Both the position numbers and the translations under genes were made by a program. Positions 40,697 through 48,856 of a stretch of 64,000 nucleotides of DNA are shown here, piece by piece. Under the pieces are notes generated by a model. It did not search any database and was not told the DNA's origin. It worked only from the letters and a program-made list of their open reading frames with translations. Position 1 is the first letter of the stretch, and every line of letters starts with the position of its first letter. Source of the stretch: an uncultured Gammaproteobacteria bacterium (GTDB lineage Bacteria; Pseudomonadota; Gammaproteobacteria; Pseudomonadales; Azotimanducaceae); contig CAJWQG010000013.1 of the NCBI GenBank assembly GCA_913045175.1, positions 1 to 64,000 of the forward strand, given 5' to 3'.

Positions 40697-40808
40697 GGAA
40701 AGGTATTCCGCACATGCTTCGGAGCACATCTTCGCCATGGATGGCGATGTTAAGCCTACATGGATGTACTTGCGGCGGTGCGTAGAAGCATGTGCGGAAT
40801 ACCTTTCC
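40697..40808 (-). repeat. 112-bp palindromic element, copy B
   Basis: The arms (40697-40720 and 40785-40808) are perfect 24-bp inverted repeats, starting GGAAAGGTATTCCGCACATG on the left. The 64-bp core, in opposite orientation to copy A, has an inner stem with CTTCGCCA on one side, one base pair different from copy A. The conserved tail GAACGGTCACATGGAACTGA lies at 40676-40694. Between copies A and B (about 200 bp) I see no gene. Confidence 0.88.
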
Positions 40809-40841
40809 TTTTTGGAAGTCTGAACGGCGTATCCAAATCGA

Positions 40842-41381
40842 TCACCGTCGATCGATAACATTATCCAGGTAGCGGACCTCGAACGACTCCTCTATGCGAT
40901 CAGCGAAATAGTGTTTTAAGGTTTCGGTGATCACCGGGAAGGCGAGTTGATCCCAGGGGATTTCGTCTTCACTAAAGAGTTTAGTCTCCAGCGACTCCTC
41001 ACCGGCGTAGAAGTCGAGGTCCTGCAAAGTTGCTCGAAAGAACATGTATACCTGCGAGATGTGGGGGAGGCTGAACAAGGTATACAGCCCGTCTATGGAT
41101 ACTCTGGCGTTGGCTTCTTCCATGGTTTCCCGCATGGCGCCATCCGCTGAGGTCTCTCCGTTTTCCAGGAATCCAGCAGGTAGCGTCCAGAGTCCCAGTC
41201 GTGGCTCGATGGCGCGCTTGCACAACAAGACCCGACGTTCGTGGATTGGAAGACAGCCTGTGATGACTCGTGGGTTTTCGTAGTGAATCACTTCACATTC
41301 TGTGCACACGTAACGTGGTCGGTTGTCTCCCTCCGGTACTTTTTGCGCGACGGTGTTGCCACATTGATTGCAGTATTTCAT
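40842..41381 (-). CDS. Nudix hydrolase with N-terminal zinc ribbon
   Basis: The 179-aa product starts MKYCNQCGNTV and has two CXXC pairs (CNQC, CTEC) forming a zinc ribbon, then a Nudix box GFLENGETSADGAMRETMEEAN that agrees with GX5EX7REX2EE except that Ala-Asn replaces the usual final Gly. It resembles the NudC-type nucleotide pyrophosphatases but is shorter. A TTG at 41399 is possible; ATG 41381 is preferred by homology. Substrate is not predictable. It is transcribed divergently from the next gene. Confidence 0.85.
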   Translation of the reverse strand: MKYCNQCGNTVAQKVPEGDNRPRYVCTECEVIHYENPRVITGCLPIHERRVLLCKRAIEPRLGLWTLPAGFLENGETSADGAMRETMEEANARVSIDGLYTLFSLPHISQVYMFFRATLQDLDFYAGEESLETKLFSEDEIPWDQLAFPVITETLKHYFADRIEESFEVRYLDNVIDRR

Positions 41382-41448
41382 GGGCTCAGTATAACCCAAC
41401 GCTTTGGATCGACTGTGTTATTCTCGCTGCTGAAAAACAGGAGGCAGC

Positions 41449-41976
41449 ATGATCTATAGTCTTGGAGATAAGACGCCGGAGCTTAAGGGCGATTGCTTTA
41501 TTGCCGATAATGCGACGGTGGTTGGTTCAGTCGTGTTGGGTCACGATGTAAATATTTGGTTTAACGCGGTTCTGCGTGGCGACAACGACGGAATCTTTGT
41601 CGGTGATGGCAGCAACATTCAGGATGGCGCCGTGCTGCACGTGGACGATGGCTTCCCTGTGCGTGTTGGTAAGAACGTAACCGTAGGACACAAGGTAATG
41701 TTGCATGGTGGCACCGTTGACGACGAGTCATTAATTGGTATGAATGCGGTGATTCTTAATGGCGCGAAGATTGGCAAGAACTGTCTGATTGGTGCCCACG
41801 CGTTGATTCCAGAGGGTAAGGTAATTCCGGACGGCTCGCTGGTGCTCGGTTCTCCCGGAAAGGTTGTGCGGGAAGTCACGCCGGAAGAGATCGCCTTTTT
41901 TACCGTGAGTGCGGAAGGTTATTCTGCCAGGGGCCGAATGTATAACGAACAACTTACTCCGGTTTCGAAAGACTGA
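41449..41976 (+). CDS. Gamma carbonic anhydrase family protein (YrdA-like)
   Basis: The 175-aa product is a left-handed beta-helix (hexapeptide repeats: VGSVVLGHDVNIWFNAVLRG, IGMNAVILNGAKIGKNCLIG). Histidine metal ligands are present in VLHVDDG and TVGHKVMLHG. Members bind zinc, but many have no shown carbonic anhydrase activity. ACAGGAGGCAGC gives a strong ribosome binding site. Confidence 0.92.
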   Translation: MIYSLGDKTPELKGDCFIADNATVVGSVVLGHDVNIWFNAVLRGDNDGIFVGDGSNIQDGAVLHVDDGFPVRVGKNVTVGHKVMLHGGTVDDESLIGMNAVILNGAKIGKNCLIGAHALIPEGKVIPDGSLVLGSPGKVVREVTPEEIAFFTVSAEGYSARGRMYNEQLTPVSKD

Positions 41977-41982
41977 TTGGGG

Positions 41983-42011
41983 TTGGATTTCCCTTTTCCG
42001 CGAGCTATAGT
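41983..42011 (+). promoter_or_regulatory. Promoter of the leuA leader
   Basis: TTGGAT (41983-41988) and TATAGT (42006-42011) are separated by exactly 17 nt. A transcript from about 42018 would carry the leucine-rich leader peptide and about 225 nt of leader before leuA. Confidence 0.7.
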
Positions 42012-42047
42012 GCGTTTTTCAACGTATCTATGAAAAGATTTGCAGGC

Positions 42048-42131
42048 ATGAAAAGCGCAACTAAGCCAATTTCATTACACAGCTCCCCGCTGTTGCTACC
42101 TGCTGCCCTGCTACTACGACTGCCGTTGTAG
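42048..42131 (+). CDS. leuL: leu operon leader peptide (attenuator)
   Basis: A 27-residue frame encodes MKSATKPISLHSSPLLLPAA and continues LLLRLPL before TAG; nine of its 27 residues are leucine, with two LLL runs. An in-frame ATG at 42030 would give 33 residues. Such leucine-rich leaders control leu operons by ribosome stalling. Downstream, GGCGGC at the peptide's end can pair with GCCGCC near 42195, competing with the GAAGCCGCC-GCA-GGCGCTTC hairpin. I did not find a clear T-run terminator. Confidence 0.75.
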   Translation: MKSATKPISLHSSPLLLPAALLLRLPL

Positions 42132-42244
42132 GCGGCCATCTAAAACCTGCATTGCACGGTAACCCGGGTCCTAATAGGACGCTTTACAAATGAAGCCGCC
42201 GCAGGCGCTTCCGGGCTAAATCAACAGTCATAGAGTAGAAGATC

Positions 42245-43948
42245 ATGAGCGTAGAAAATCAATCGATAGAAGCATCTCGAAAGCGGATGCCGTTTCAAAA
42301 ATATAAACCCTTCAAGCCGATTCCCCTGGCCGATAGAACCTGGCCTGACCAGGTTATCGACAAGGCACCTCGTTGGTGCAGTGTAGACCTTAGGGATGGT
42401 AATCAGGCGCTGATCGACCCGATGACCCCCAATGAAAAGCAGAAGATGTATGACCTGTTGGTGGAGATCGGTTTTAGAGAAATCGAGGTGGGTTTTCCTG
42501 CCGCTTCTCAACCGGATTTTGATTTCGTGCGTGGCATTATTGAGGAAGACAAGATTCCGAATGATGTCACCATTCAGGTGTTATGTCAGGCAAGGGAAGA
42601 GCTTATCGAGCGTACCTGTGAAGCTGTATCCGGTGCCAGGAACGTCATTTTTCATCTGTATAACTCCACCTCGACGTTGCAACGCAAGGTTGTGTTCAAC
42701 ATGAGTCGCGAGGAAGTGATCAACATGGCGACGGAAGCGACTAAGGTGGTAAAACGTTACACAGATAAGTTGGAGGAAGCCGGTACTAACGTAATCCTGG
42801 AGTACTCGCCCGAATCCTATACCGCAACGGAGATGGATTTCGCGGTAGATATATGCGCAGCCGTAATGAATGTGTGGCAGCCGACTGTGGATAAGAAGGT
42901 GATTCTCAACCTGCCTTCGACCGTGGAGATGGCAACACCAAATATCTATGCGGATCAATTGGAGTGGTTTACCCGACATCTGCCGAATCGAGAAGCGGCG
43001 GTTATTAGCCTGCATACTCACAATGATCGCGGCACTGGAATCGCAGCTTCAGAGCTTGGGCTGATGGCGGGCGCCGAGCGTATCGAAGGCACTTTGTTTG
43101 GTAACGGTGAGCGAACAGGTAACTGTGATGTTATTACGATGGCGATGAATATGTTCAGCCAGGGCGTGGACCCGGAACTTTATCTGTCAGATATGCCAAA
43201 AATCGTTGCTGTATCGGAAGAATGTACCAAGATTCCTATCCACGTGCGTCAACCGTACGCGGGCGAGCTGGTGTTTACTGCGTTCTCGGGCTCTCATCAG
43301 GATGCGATACGCAAAGGTATGGCATTCGTTGAATCCGGAAGCGACAGTGAATGGGAGGTGCCTTATCTGCCCATTGATCCCGCCGATGTTGGTGGTTCCT
43401 ATCGTGAGACAGTCAGAGTAAACAGCCAGTCGGGCAAAGGTGGTATCGCGTTTATTCTGGAGAACTACTTTGGTGTGGCGCTCCCCAGAGCACTGTTACT
43501 TGAATTCAGTCCCATTGTTCAAGCGCTGACGGAACAAAAGGGCGGCGAGTTGCAGCCTGAGGAAATCTGGCAGGCGTTTGTATCCGAATTTATCGAGGCC
43601 GATGGCCCGTACAAGTTGATCGACTATCAGCTACGGTCAGAAGGCGATGGCGAAACCTGTGAAGCTAATATCATGGTCGCTGAGAACGAGATGGCTGTGG
43701 TTGGCGAGGGCTCCGGCCCTATCGACGCTTTCGTAGATGGCCTGGTGAAAACACTGAACGAGCCCCTGAACGTGGTCGATTATCAGGAGTACGCGCTAAA
43801 CGAGGGTAAGGAAGCCCAGGCGATTTGTATTCTGGCGATCAGCGATGAGCAGGGCAACAAGTACTATGGTGTTGGCATCAGTCAGAACACGGTCACTGCT
43901 GCGTACAAATCTATTTTGGCTGCTACTAACCGTAAGTGGGTGAAGTAA
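42245..43948 (+). CDS. leuA: 2-isopropylmalate synthase LeuA (long form)
   Basis: First committed step of leucine synthesis. The 567-aa product is the long form, with an N-terminal stretch (PFQKYKPFKPIPLADRTWP) before the TIM barrel (CSVDLRDGNQALIDPM, LHTHNDRGTGIAASELG) and a C-terminal LeuA regulatory domain that binds leucine. It is preceded by a leucine-rich leader, so both transcription attenuation and feedback inhibition are likely. leuB, leuC and leuD are not in the window. Confidence 0.95.
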   Translation: MSVENQSIEASRKRMPFQKYKPFKPIPLADRTWPDQVIDKAPRWCSVDLRDGNQALIDPMTPNEKQKMYDLLVEIGFREIEVGFPAASQPDFDFVRGIIEEDKIPNDVTIQVLCQAREELIERTCEAVSGARNVIFHLYNSTSTLQRKVVFNMSREEVINMATEATKVVKRYTDKLEEAGTNVILEYSPESYTATEMDFAVDICAAVMNVWQPTVDKKVILNLPSTVEMATPNIYADQLEWFTRHLPNREAAVISLHTHNDRGTGIAASELGLMAGAERIEGTLFGNGERTGNCDVITMAMNMFSQGVDPELYLSDMPKIVAVSEECTKIPIHVRQPYAGELVFTAFSGSHQDAIRKGMAFVESGSDSEWEVPYLPIDPADVGGSYRETVRVNSQSGKGGIAFILENYFGVALPRALLLEFSPIVQALTEQKGGELQPEEIWQAFVSEFIEADGPYKLIDYQLRSEGDGETCEANIMVAENEMAVVGEGSGPIDAFVDGLVKTLNEPLNVVDYQEYALNEGKEAQAICILAISDEQGNKYYGVGISQNTVTAAYKSILAATNRKWVK

Positions 43949-43969
43949 GGTACTGGTAATCTTCCGAGA

Positions 43970-44081
43970 GGAAAGGGATTGGTTGCGTGTTTTTCCGCAC
44001 CGCTGTAAATACGTCTATGTACGCTTAACTTCGCCATCCATGGCGAAGATGTGCTCCAAAACGCGCACCCAATCCCTTTCC
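43970..44081 (+). repeat. 112-bp palindromic element, copy C
   Basis: Arms at 43970-43993 and 44058-44081 pair at 22 of 24 positions. The core has the hairpin CTTCGCCA-TCCA-TGGCGAAG. The right tail ACCATGTGACCGTTTGG matches copies A, B and D. It occupies most of the 181-bp gap between leuA and the convergent corB-like gene. Confidence 0.88.
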
Positions 44082-44129
44082 TGCGGTACCATGTGACCGT
44101 TTGGATTCTAGTTTAGGAGCGTGCCTCAA

Positions 44130-45413
44130 CTACTCTTCAAGGTCCTCGGCTTCGTCCTCCGGGCCTTTCTCAATCCTTGCGGTCTTAATCAGATTGTCCT
44201 GGATCTGCACGATCTCGATGCGGCAACCCGCAAGTTGAATACAGCAGGCTGAATCGGGAATCGTTTCCAACTCTTCAATGATCAAGCCACTGAGCGTTTT
44301 TGGCCCCTCGGTGGGTAGTTCCCAGCCCAGTGTCCGGTTTATGAGCCGAATGTGCGCGCCGCCGTCGATCAGGTAGCTTCCATCGTCATTGGGGTGAATG
44401 TCTACGCTGGTTTCTGAAAGGTCGGTGGTGAATTCGCCAACGATTTCCTCAAGGATATCTTCCATGGTTACGATACCCTCAATGTCGCCGTACTCATCGA
44501 CTACAAGACCGATTCGTTCCTTGGCCTGTTGGAAATTAACAAGCTGGGTTTGCAGCGGAGTATTCTCCGGTACGAAGTAGGGTTCATCGGTTTCCTGAAT
44601 AATGGCGGCCTTGGTGGGGTCATCAGCGGTTAAGAACCTTGCAGCGTTGCGCAGGTGTAAGACGCCAAGCACTTTATCGATGTCTTCGTTATATACGGGT
44701 ATGCGGGTATGTTGCGTTGACCGAATCTGGTTAAGGATGTCCTCAATGTCGTTGGCAATATCAATTCCCTCGATATCTGTGCGCCCAACCATGATGTCGT
44801 TGACGGTAACCTTGTTGAGGTCGAGTACGCCCAGCATCATGCCCTGAGGTCGCTCTGCCATGGTGACACCCTCGTTCACAACGGTGCGCAATTCTTCATG
44901 GGTCAGACTATCGGGATCTTCTGATTCCTCTTTGGATACACCAACCAGTCGCAGCATGCCGTTGCTGAACCGGATGACCGGTTCCACCAGTATCCAGCAC
45001 AACACCATGAGAGGTTGCAGAATATACGCTGAGACCAGGGAGATTTTTTCCGGGTAGGCCTCTGCGATGGTCTTGGGTGCGACTTCAGCGAAGATAAGAA
45101 ATACGACGGTGCAGATAATCGGTGCCCAGGCAACATGACTTTCGCCAAATATATGTATAACCAGCAGCGTAGCGATAGACGCCGCTGTGAAATTGACAAA
45201 GTTGTTGCCGATAAGAATCAGGCTAAGCAGCCGGTCGGGTCGCTTAAGCAGACGGCTCGCCTTGCGAGCACCGCGATTGCCTTCATTTGCCAGATGCTTC
45301 AATCGATATCGATTGACACGCATCATGGCTGTCTCTGAGCCGGAAAAATAAGCGGACAGGAAAATCAGGATTGCAAGCGTGCCAAATAACGCGCCTACTG
45401 AGGGTTCGTCCAA
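44130..45413 (-). CDS. CorB/HlyC-family membrane protein (DUF21-CBS-CorC)
   Basis: The 427-aa product has an N-terminal DUF21 transmembrane domain (residues about 1-185, with FLSAYFSGSETAMM), a pair of CBS domains (about 205-325) and a C-terminal CorC_HlyC domain. The family (YfjD/CorB, CNNM-like) is implicated in magnesium/cobalt efflux or resistance. It has no signal for secretion. Its gene lies upstream of, and reads toward, repeat copy C; ypjD lies behind it on the same strand, 83 bp away. Confidence 0.9.
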   Translation of the reverse strand: MDEPSVGALFGTLAILIFLSAYFSGSETAMMRVNRYRLKHLANEGNRGARKASRLLKRPDRLLSLILIGNNFVNFTAASIATLLVIHIFGESHVAWAPIICTVVFLIFAEVAPKTIAEAYPEKISLVSAYILQPLMVLCWILVEPVIRFSNGMLRLVGVSKEESEDPDSLTHEELRTVVNEGVTMAERPQGMMLGVLDLNKVTVNDIMVGRTDIEGIDIANDIEDILNQIRSTQHTRIPVYNEDIDKVLGVLHLRNAARFLTADDPTKAAIIQETDEPYFVPENTPLQTQLVNFQQAKERIGLVVDEYGDIEGIVTMEDILEEIVGEFTTDLSETSVDIHPNDDGSYLIDGGAHIRLINRTLGWELPTEGPKTLSGLIIEELETIPDSACCIQLAGCRIEIVQIQDNLIKTARIEKGPEDEAEDLEE

Positions 45414-45496
45414 AAAGGGCAGACCTCGTCGTAATGAAGGGAAGGCAGTTGTAACGAATAAGACGGATTAGTGTCAAGTGTTCTTGAATGACACCT

Positions 45497-46285
45497 TTAG
45501 ACTCTTCCGAGGATAACTTCGAGCACAAGTTTGCTGCCGAAGTAGCCCAGCGCCAGGAGTGCAAACCCGCTCAGGGCCCATCTTGAGGCTACAGCACCTC
45601 GCCAACCCCATTTAATGCGCCCCCAAAGCAATACCGCAAACACCGCCCAGGCAGCCATCGTGATGCCAGTGTGATGTATGAGGCCCGGGCTGCCGATATC
45701 CTGAAGGAATATAAATCCGGTCAGTATCGAGAGGCTCAGCAATACCAGGCCAGCGCCAAGCATTTCGAATAAGAGCGCCTCCATAGTCTCAAGGGGTGGC
45801 AGCTTCTTGACGACTTCCAGCTTGCGGTGACGTAACTCATAGTTACCGAAGGACAGGAACGCTGCCTGCAGTGCCGCAACGCTAAGCAGCCCGTAGGCGA
45901 ATACTGAAAGCACAATGTGTGATCCGATGCCGCGTGAAATATCGTCACGGGGAGTATATGACCCCTCGATACTGAGCTGTAACAGGATGGATACGACAGC
46001 TACCGGAAAGATCACCACGAAAAGACTTTCAACTGGTAGTCGAAAACTGCTGATACACAGAATTGCAGCTACGGCGAATGTTGTCAGCGACAGCATGGGA
46101 TAAAGACCAAGGTCTATTCCAACATCGGTGTAGAACCCCAGGTAACTGGTCACACCGTGAAACAGCACCGCGGCCAGACCAATGCGGGTGACGATACGCT
46201 TGTTGTCTCCTTTGGACGTAAATTGCAGGCCTGTGCCAACGAGGTACAGAAGTACTGCAAGTAGTCCAGAGATCGTAGGATTCAT
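45497..46285 (-). CDS. ypjD: Cytochrome c assembly-like inner membrane protein YpjD
   Basis: The 262-aa product has about eight TM helices and matches the CcmC/CcsA (cytochrome c assembly) family in its second half (SHIVLSVFAYGLLSVAALQAAF, with His). Its location next to a CorB-like gene and divergent from ffh is conserved in gammaproteobacteria. A role in haem handling is inferred from the family only. Confidence 0.88.
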   Translation of the reverse strand: MNPTISGLLAVLLYLVGTGLQFTSKGDNKRIVTRIGLAAVLFHGVTSYLGFYTDVGIDLGLYPMLSLTTFAVAAILCISSFRLPVESLFVVIFPVAVVSILLQLSIEGSYTPRDDISRGIGSHIVLSVFAYGLLSVAALQAAFLSFGNYELRHRKLEVVKKLPPLETMEALLFEMLGAGLVLLSLSILTGFIFLQDIGSPGLIHHTGITMAAWAVFAVLLWGRIKWGWRGAVASRWALSGFALLALGYFGSKLVLEVILGRV

Positions 46286-46300
46286 GCTGCCTTACCTTCC

Positions 46301-46330
46301 AGTTACAGATTGTCCAGTTACAGATTGTCG
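46301..46330 (+). repeat. Two 15-bp direct repeats in the ypjD 5' region
   Basis: CAGTTACAGATTGTC occurs twice without a gap, 15 bp upstream of the ypjD start. A hairpin GGCCTCAG-CCCTTGAGGC-type inverted repeat follows toward ffh. Confidence 0.8.
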
Positions 46331-46414
46331 AGGGCCTCAGCCCTTGAGGCACTTATTTTGACACAGTTTGGCGTCGCCGGCTCATCGGTACCCCATAGGG
46401 CCAAACACTTAAGT

Positions 46415-46420
46415 TATACT
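46415..46420 (+). promoter_or_regulatory. Possible -10 box of ffh
   Basis: TATACT lies 31 nt before the ffh GTG start. No good -35 box is at the right distance. Confidence 0.4.
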
Positions 46421-46450
46421 ACGCATTCCATTAACTGATGTATTCATATT

Positions 46451-47821
46451 GTGTTTCATTCTTTAACAGAACGGCTAAGCGCATCCCTTGCCAATATCAG
46501 CGGTAAGGCGAAGCTCACGGAAGAGAATATCGAAGGTACTTTGCGTGAGGTACGCATGGCGCTTCTGGAGGCCGACGTAGCGCTGCCAGTCGTCAAGAGT
46601 TTTATATCTGATGTGCAGGCGAGAGCTGTGGGTCAGGAGGTTGCTGCCAGCCTTTCTCCGGGACAGGTTTTCGTCAAGATTGTTAATGAAGAGCTGACCT
46701 GGGTTATGGGCGAGCATTCAGATTCGCTCAATCTCAGCGTTCAACCGCCGGCGGTCATTCTCCTTGCAGGTTTACAGGGTGCAGGTAAGACAACCTCTGC
46801 CGCAAAACTCGCGCTTTGGCTAAAGAACCGTGAAAACAAGCAGGTAATGTTAGTAAGTACCGACGTGTATCGACCCGCCGCTATCGATCAGTTGCGAACC
46901 CTGGCTGGTGAGGCTGACGTCAAGTTTTTCGAAAGCAATCCGGATCAAAAACCTGTCGATATCGCCAGCAATGCACTGACAGAAGCACGCAAGCAATTTG
47001 TTGATGTATTGATTGTGGATACCGCAGGCAGACTGCACGTCGATGGCGACATGATGGACGAGATCAAAGTGCTTCATGGCAGCGTTAACCCCGTAGAGAC
47101 ATTGTTTGTGGTCGATTCCATGACGGGCCAGGACGCAGCTAACACCGCGCAGGCATTTAACGAAATATTGCCATTGACGGGTGTAATCCTGACGAAAGCT
47201 GATGGCGATGCAAGAGGTGGTGCAGCGTTGTCGGTTCGCGCAATCACCGGCAAGCCGATTAAGTTTATGGCGGTGGGTGAAACGATCGATGCGCTTGACG
47301 CGTTTTACCCGGATCGTATTGCAGGCCGAATTCTTGGAATGGGCGATGTGCTTTCTCTCATCGAGGAAGCTGAACAGAAGGTTGATAAGAAGAAGGCCCA
47401 GAAGCTCGCTCGCAAAATCAAGAAGGGCAAGAAGTTTGATCTTGAAGATTTTCGGGATCAGATCCAGCAGATGAATAACATGGGTGGTATTGCGGACCTG
47501 ATGGACAAGATGCCCGGTATGGGCAATATGAAGAATGCGGTGGCAGACAAGGTCAACGACAAGCAGTTTGTACAAATGGAAGCCATTATCAATTCGATGA
47601 CGCCTGGTGAGCGTCACTATCCGGACAGTATCAACGGCTCTCGCAAGAAGCGCATTGCGATGGGTTCGGGTACACAGATTCAGGATATCAATCGACTGCT
47701 GAAGCAGCATAAGCAGATGCAGAAGATGATGAAAAAACTCACCAAGAAGGGTGGAATGGCCAATATGATGCGTGGAATGGGTGGTATGCAACCGCCGCCA
47801 GGAATGTTTCCCGGACGATAG
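46451..47821 (+). CDS. ffh: Signal recognition particle protein Ffh
   Basis: SRP54 homologue that binds signal sequences and 4.5S RNA and targets ribosomes to FtsY. The 456-aa product starts with GTG (MFHSLTERLSASLANISGK fits the family). The GTPase domain has GLQGAGKTTSAAKLA, DTAGRLHVD and TKADGDARGGAAL; the methionine-rich M domain runs from about residue 325 to the end (MQKMMKKL, MANMMRGMGGMQPPPGMF). Confidence 0.97.
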   Translation: MFHSLTERLSASLANISGKAKLTEENIEGTLREVRMALLEADVALPVVKSFISDVQARAVGQEVAASLSPGQVFVKIVNEELTWVMGEHSDSLNLSVQPPAVILLAGLQGAGKTTSAAKLALWLKNRENKQVMLVSTDVYRPAAIDQLRTLAGEADVKFFESNPDQKPVDIASNALTEARKQFVDVLIVDTAGRLHVDGDMMDEIKVLHGSVNPVETLFVVDSMTGQDAANTAQAFNEILPLTGVILTKADGDARGGAALSVRAITGKPIKFMAVGETIDALDAFYPDRIAGRILGMGDVLSLIEEAEQKVDKKKAQKLARKIKKGKKFDLEDFRDQIQQMNNMGGIADLMDKMPGMGNMKNAVADKVNDKQFVQMEAIINSMTPGERHYPDSINGSRKKRIAMGSGTQIQDINRLLKQHKQMQKMMKKLTKKGGMANMMRGMGGMQPPPGMFPGR

Positions 47822-47870
47822 AAACGTCCTGTCCTCAACCCCAGATCTCTCGTGCTAAGTCATTCATTGT

Positions 47871-47956
47871 AAGTTCCGGGGACAGTGTACTTAATTGATT
47901 CAGGTACTAGTCTGCCACACGTCGTAAGCCAATTAAGTACACTGTCCCCCGGACTT
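47871..47956 (+). repeat. Long inverted repeat with GGGGACAGTGTACTTAATT motif
   Basis: Arms at 47871-47897 and 47930-47956 pair at 25 of 27 positions around a 32-nt spacer. From memory, the motif GGGGACAGTGTACTTAATT resembles inverted repeats that occur next to REP-associated tyrosine transposases (Y1 family) in many proteobacteria. No transposase is encoded, so it is a non-autonomous copy. It lies directly against the rpsP -35 box. Confidence 0.8.
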
Positions 47957-47958
47957 CA

Positions 47959-47987
47959 TTGAAAGCCTGTGACCTTTACCGTAAAAT
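47959..47987 (+). promoter_or_regulatory. Promoter of the rpsP operon
   Basis: TTGAAA (47959-47964) and TAAAAT (47982-47987) are separated by exactly 17 nt, followed by a GC-rich discriminator (AGCCCCCC) typical of growth-rate-controlled ribosomal promoters. The leader is about 75 nt. Confidence 0.8.
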
Positions 47988-48070
47988 AGCCCCCCTTTTG
48001 GCAGCCCGCCCCATTTGGGGGCATGGTTTGTCTGGTTAGAAGCAGTTAAATTACTAAGGAAATCAAATAG

Positions 48071-48355
48071 ATGGTGGTCATTCGCTTATCCAGAGGTGGC
48101 AGTAAGAAGCGACCTTTTTACCACTTTACGGTCGCCGACAGTCATCGGGCCAGAGATTCTCGGTTCATTGAACGACTGGGATTTTTCAATCCAGGCGCTA
48201 CAGGACAGGAAGAAACCATCCGGATTGACGTAGAACGTGTCGATTACTGGGTGCGTCAGGGCGCGCAAATGTCAGCACGAGTTAAGAAGCTGGTAAAACA
48301 GTACAAGAAGGCATCAGCAGCTGAAGTTTCAGACGGTGACCAGGAGGCAGCGTAA
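48071..48355 (+). CDS. rpsP: 30S ribosomal protein S16
   Basis: The 94-aa product [19 protein letters not shown], with [13 protein letters not shown], is S16 along its whole length, with a short acidic Ala/Glu-rich tail. AAGGAAATC before the ATG is the ribosome binding site. First gene of rpsP-rimM-trmD-rplS. Confidence 0.97.
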   Translation: MVVIRLSRGGSKKRPFYHFTVADSHRARDSRFIERLGFFNPGATGQEETIRIDVERVDYWVRQGAQMSARVKKLVKQYKKASAAEVSDGDQEAA

Positions 48356-48854
48356 GGTACTTCTCGGTCGTATAAACGCAGCATACGGTTTAAAAGGTTG
48401 GGTCAAGGTTTTTTCCTATACCGACCCGCTGGAACAAATTCTTAACTACAATCCCTGGACGCTTAGGCGACGAAATGTCGACAAGCAGGTAGTCATAGAG
48501 CAGGGCAGGAAACACGGTAAAGGGCTTGTGGCAAGGCTCGCTGGCGCGGAAAACCGCGATCATGCAGAAGCTTTGATAGGCAGCGAGATATGGGGGGAAT
48601 TGCCGGATCTTGAAGACGGTGATGTTTATTGGCATCAACTTCAGGGGATGGTAGTGGAAAATGAGGTCGGCGAATTACTTGGAAGCGTCGATCACATGAT
48701 GGAAACAGGTGCCAATGACGTCATGGTTGTCGAACCAACGTTAGAAAGCATTGACGATAAAAAGCGCCTCATTCCATACGTTGATGAACAGGTTGTGGTT
48801 GACGTTGACCTGGAAGGTGGGCGGATCGTCGTCAACTGGCTAGCGGACTACTAG
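48336..48854 (+). CDS. rimM: Ribosome maturation factor RimM
   Basis: Binds S19 and aids 30S head maturation. The 172-aa product has the N-terminal RimM domain ([22 protein letters not shown]) and the C-terminal PRC-barrel ([14 protein letters not shown]). No ATG lies near the expected N-terminus; GTG 48336 is the only standard start in frame and makes the gene overlap rpsP by 20 nt. An AGGAGG lies at 48342-48347, inside the coding sequence just after this start, so the true initiation site is uncertain. Confidence 0.9.
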   Translation: MTRRQRKVLLGRINAAYGLKGWVKVFSYTDPLEQILNYNPWTLRRRNVDKQVVIEQGRKHGKGLVARLAGAENRDHAEALIGSEIWGELPDLEDGDVYWHQLQGMVVENEVGELLGSVDHMMETGANDVMVVEPTLESIDDKKRLIPYVDEQVVVDVDLEGGRIVVNWLADY

Positions 48855-48856
48855 CG

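Noticed and set aside
46850-47791. 313-aa open frame opposite ffh
   Set aside because: Antisense to the ffh GTPase and M domains; His/Leu-rich composition reflects the opposite strand.
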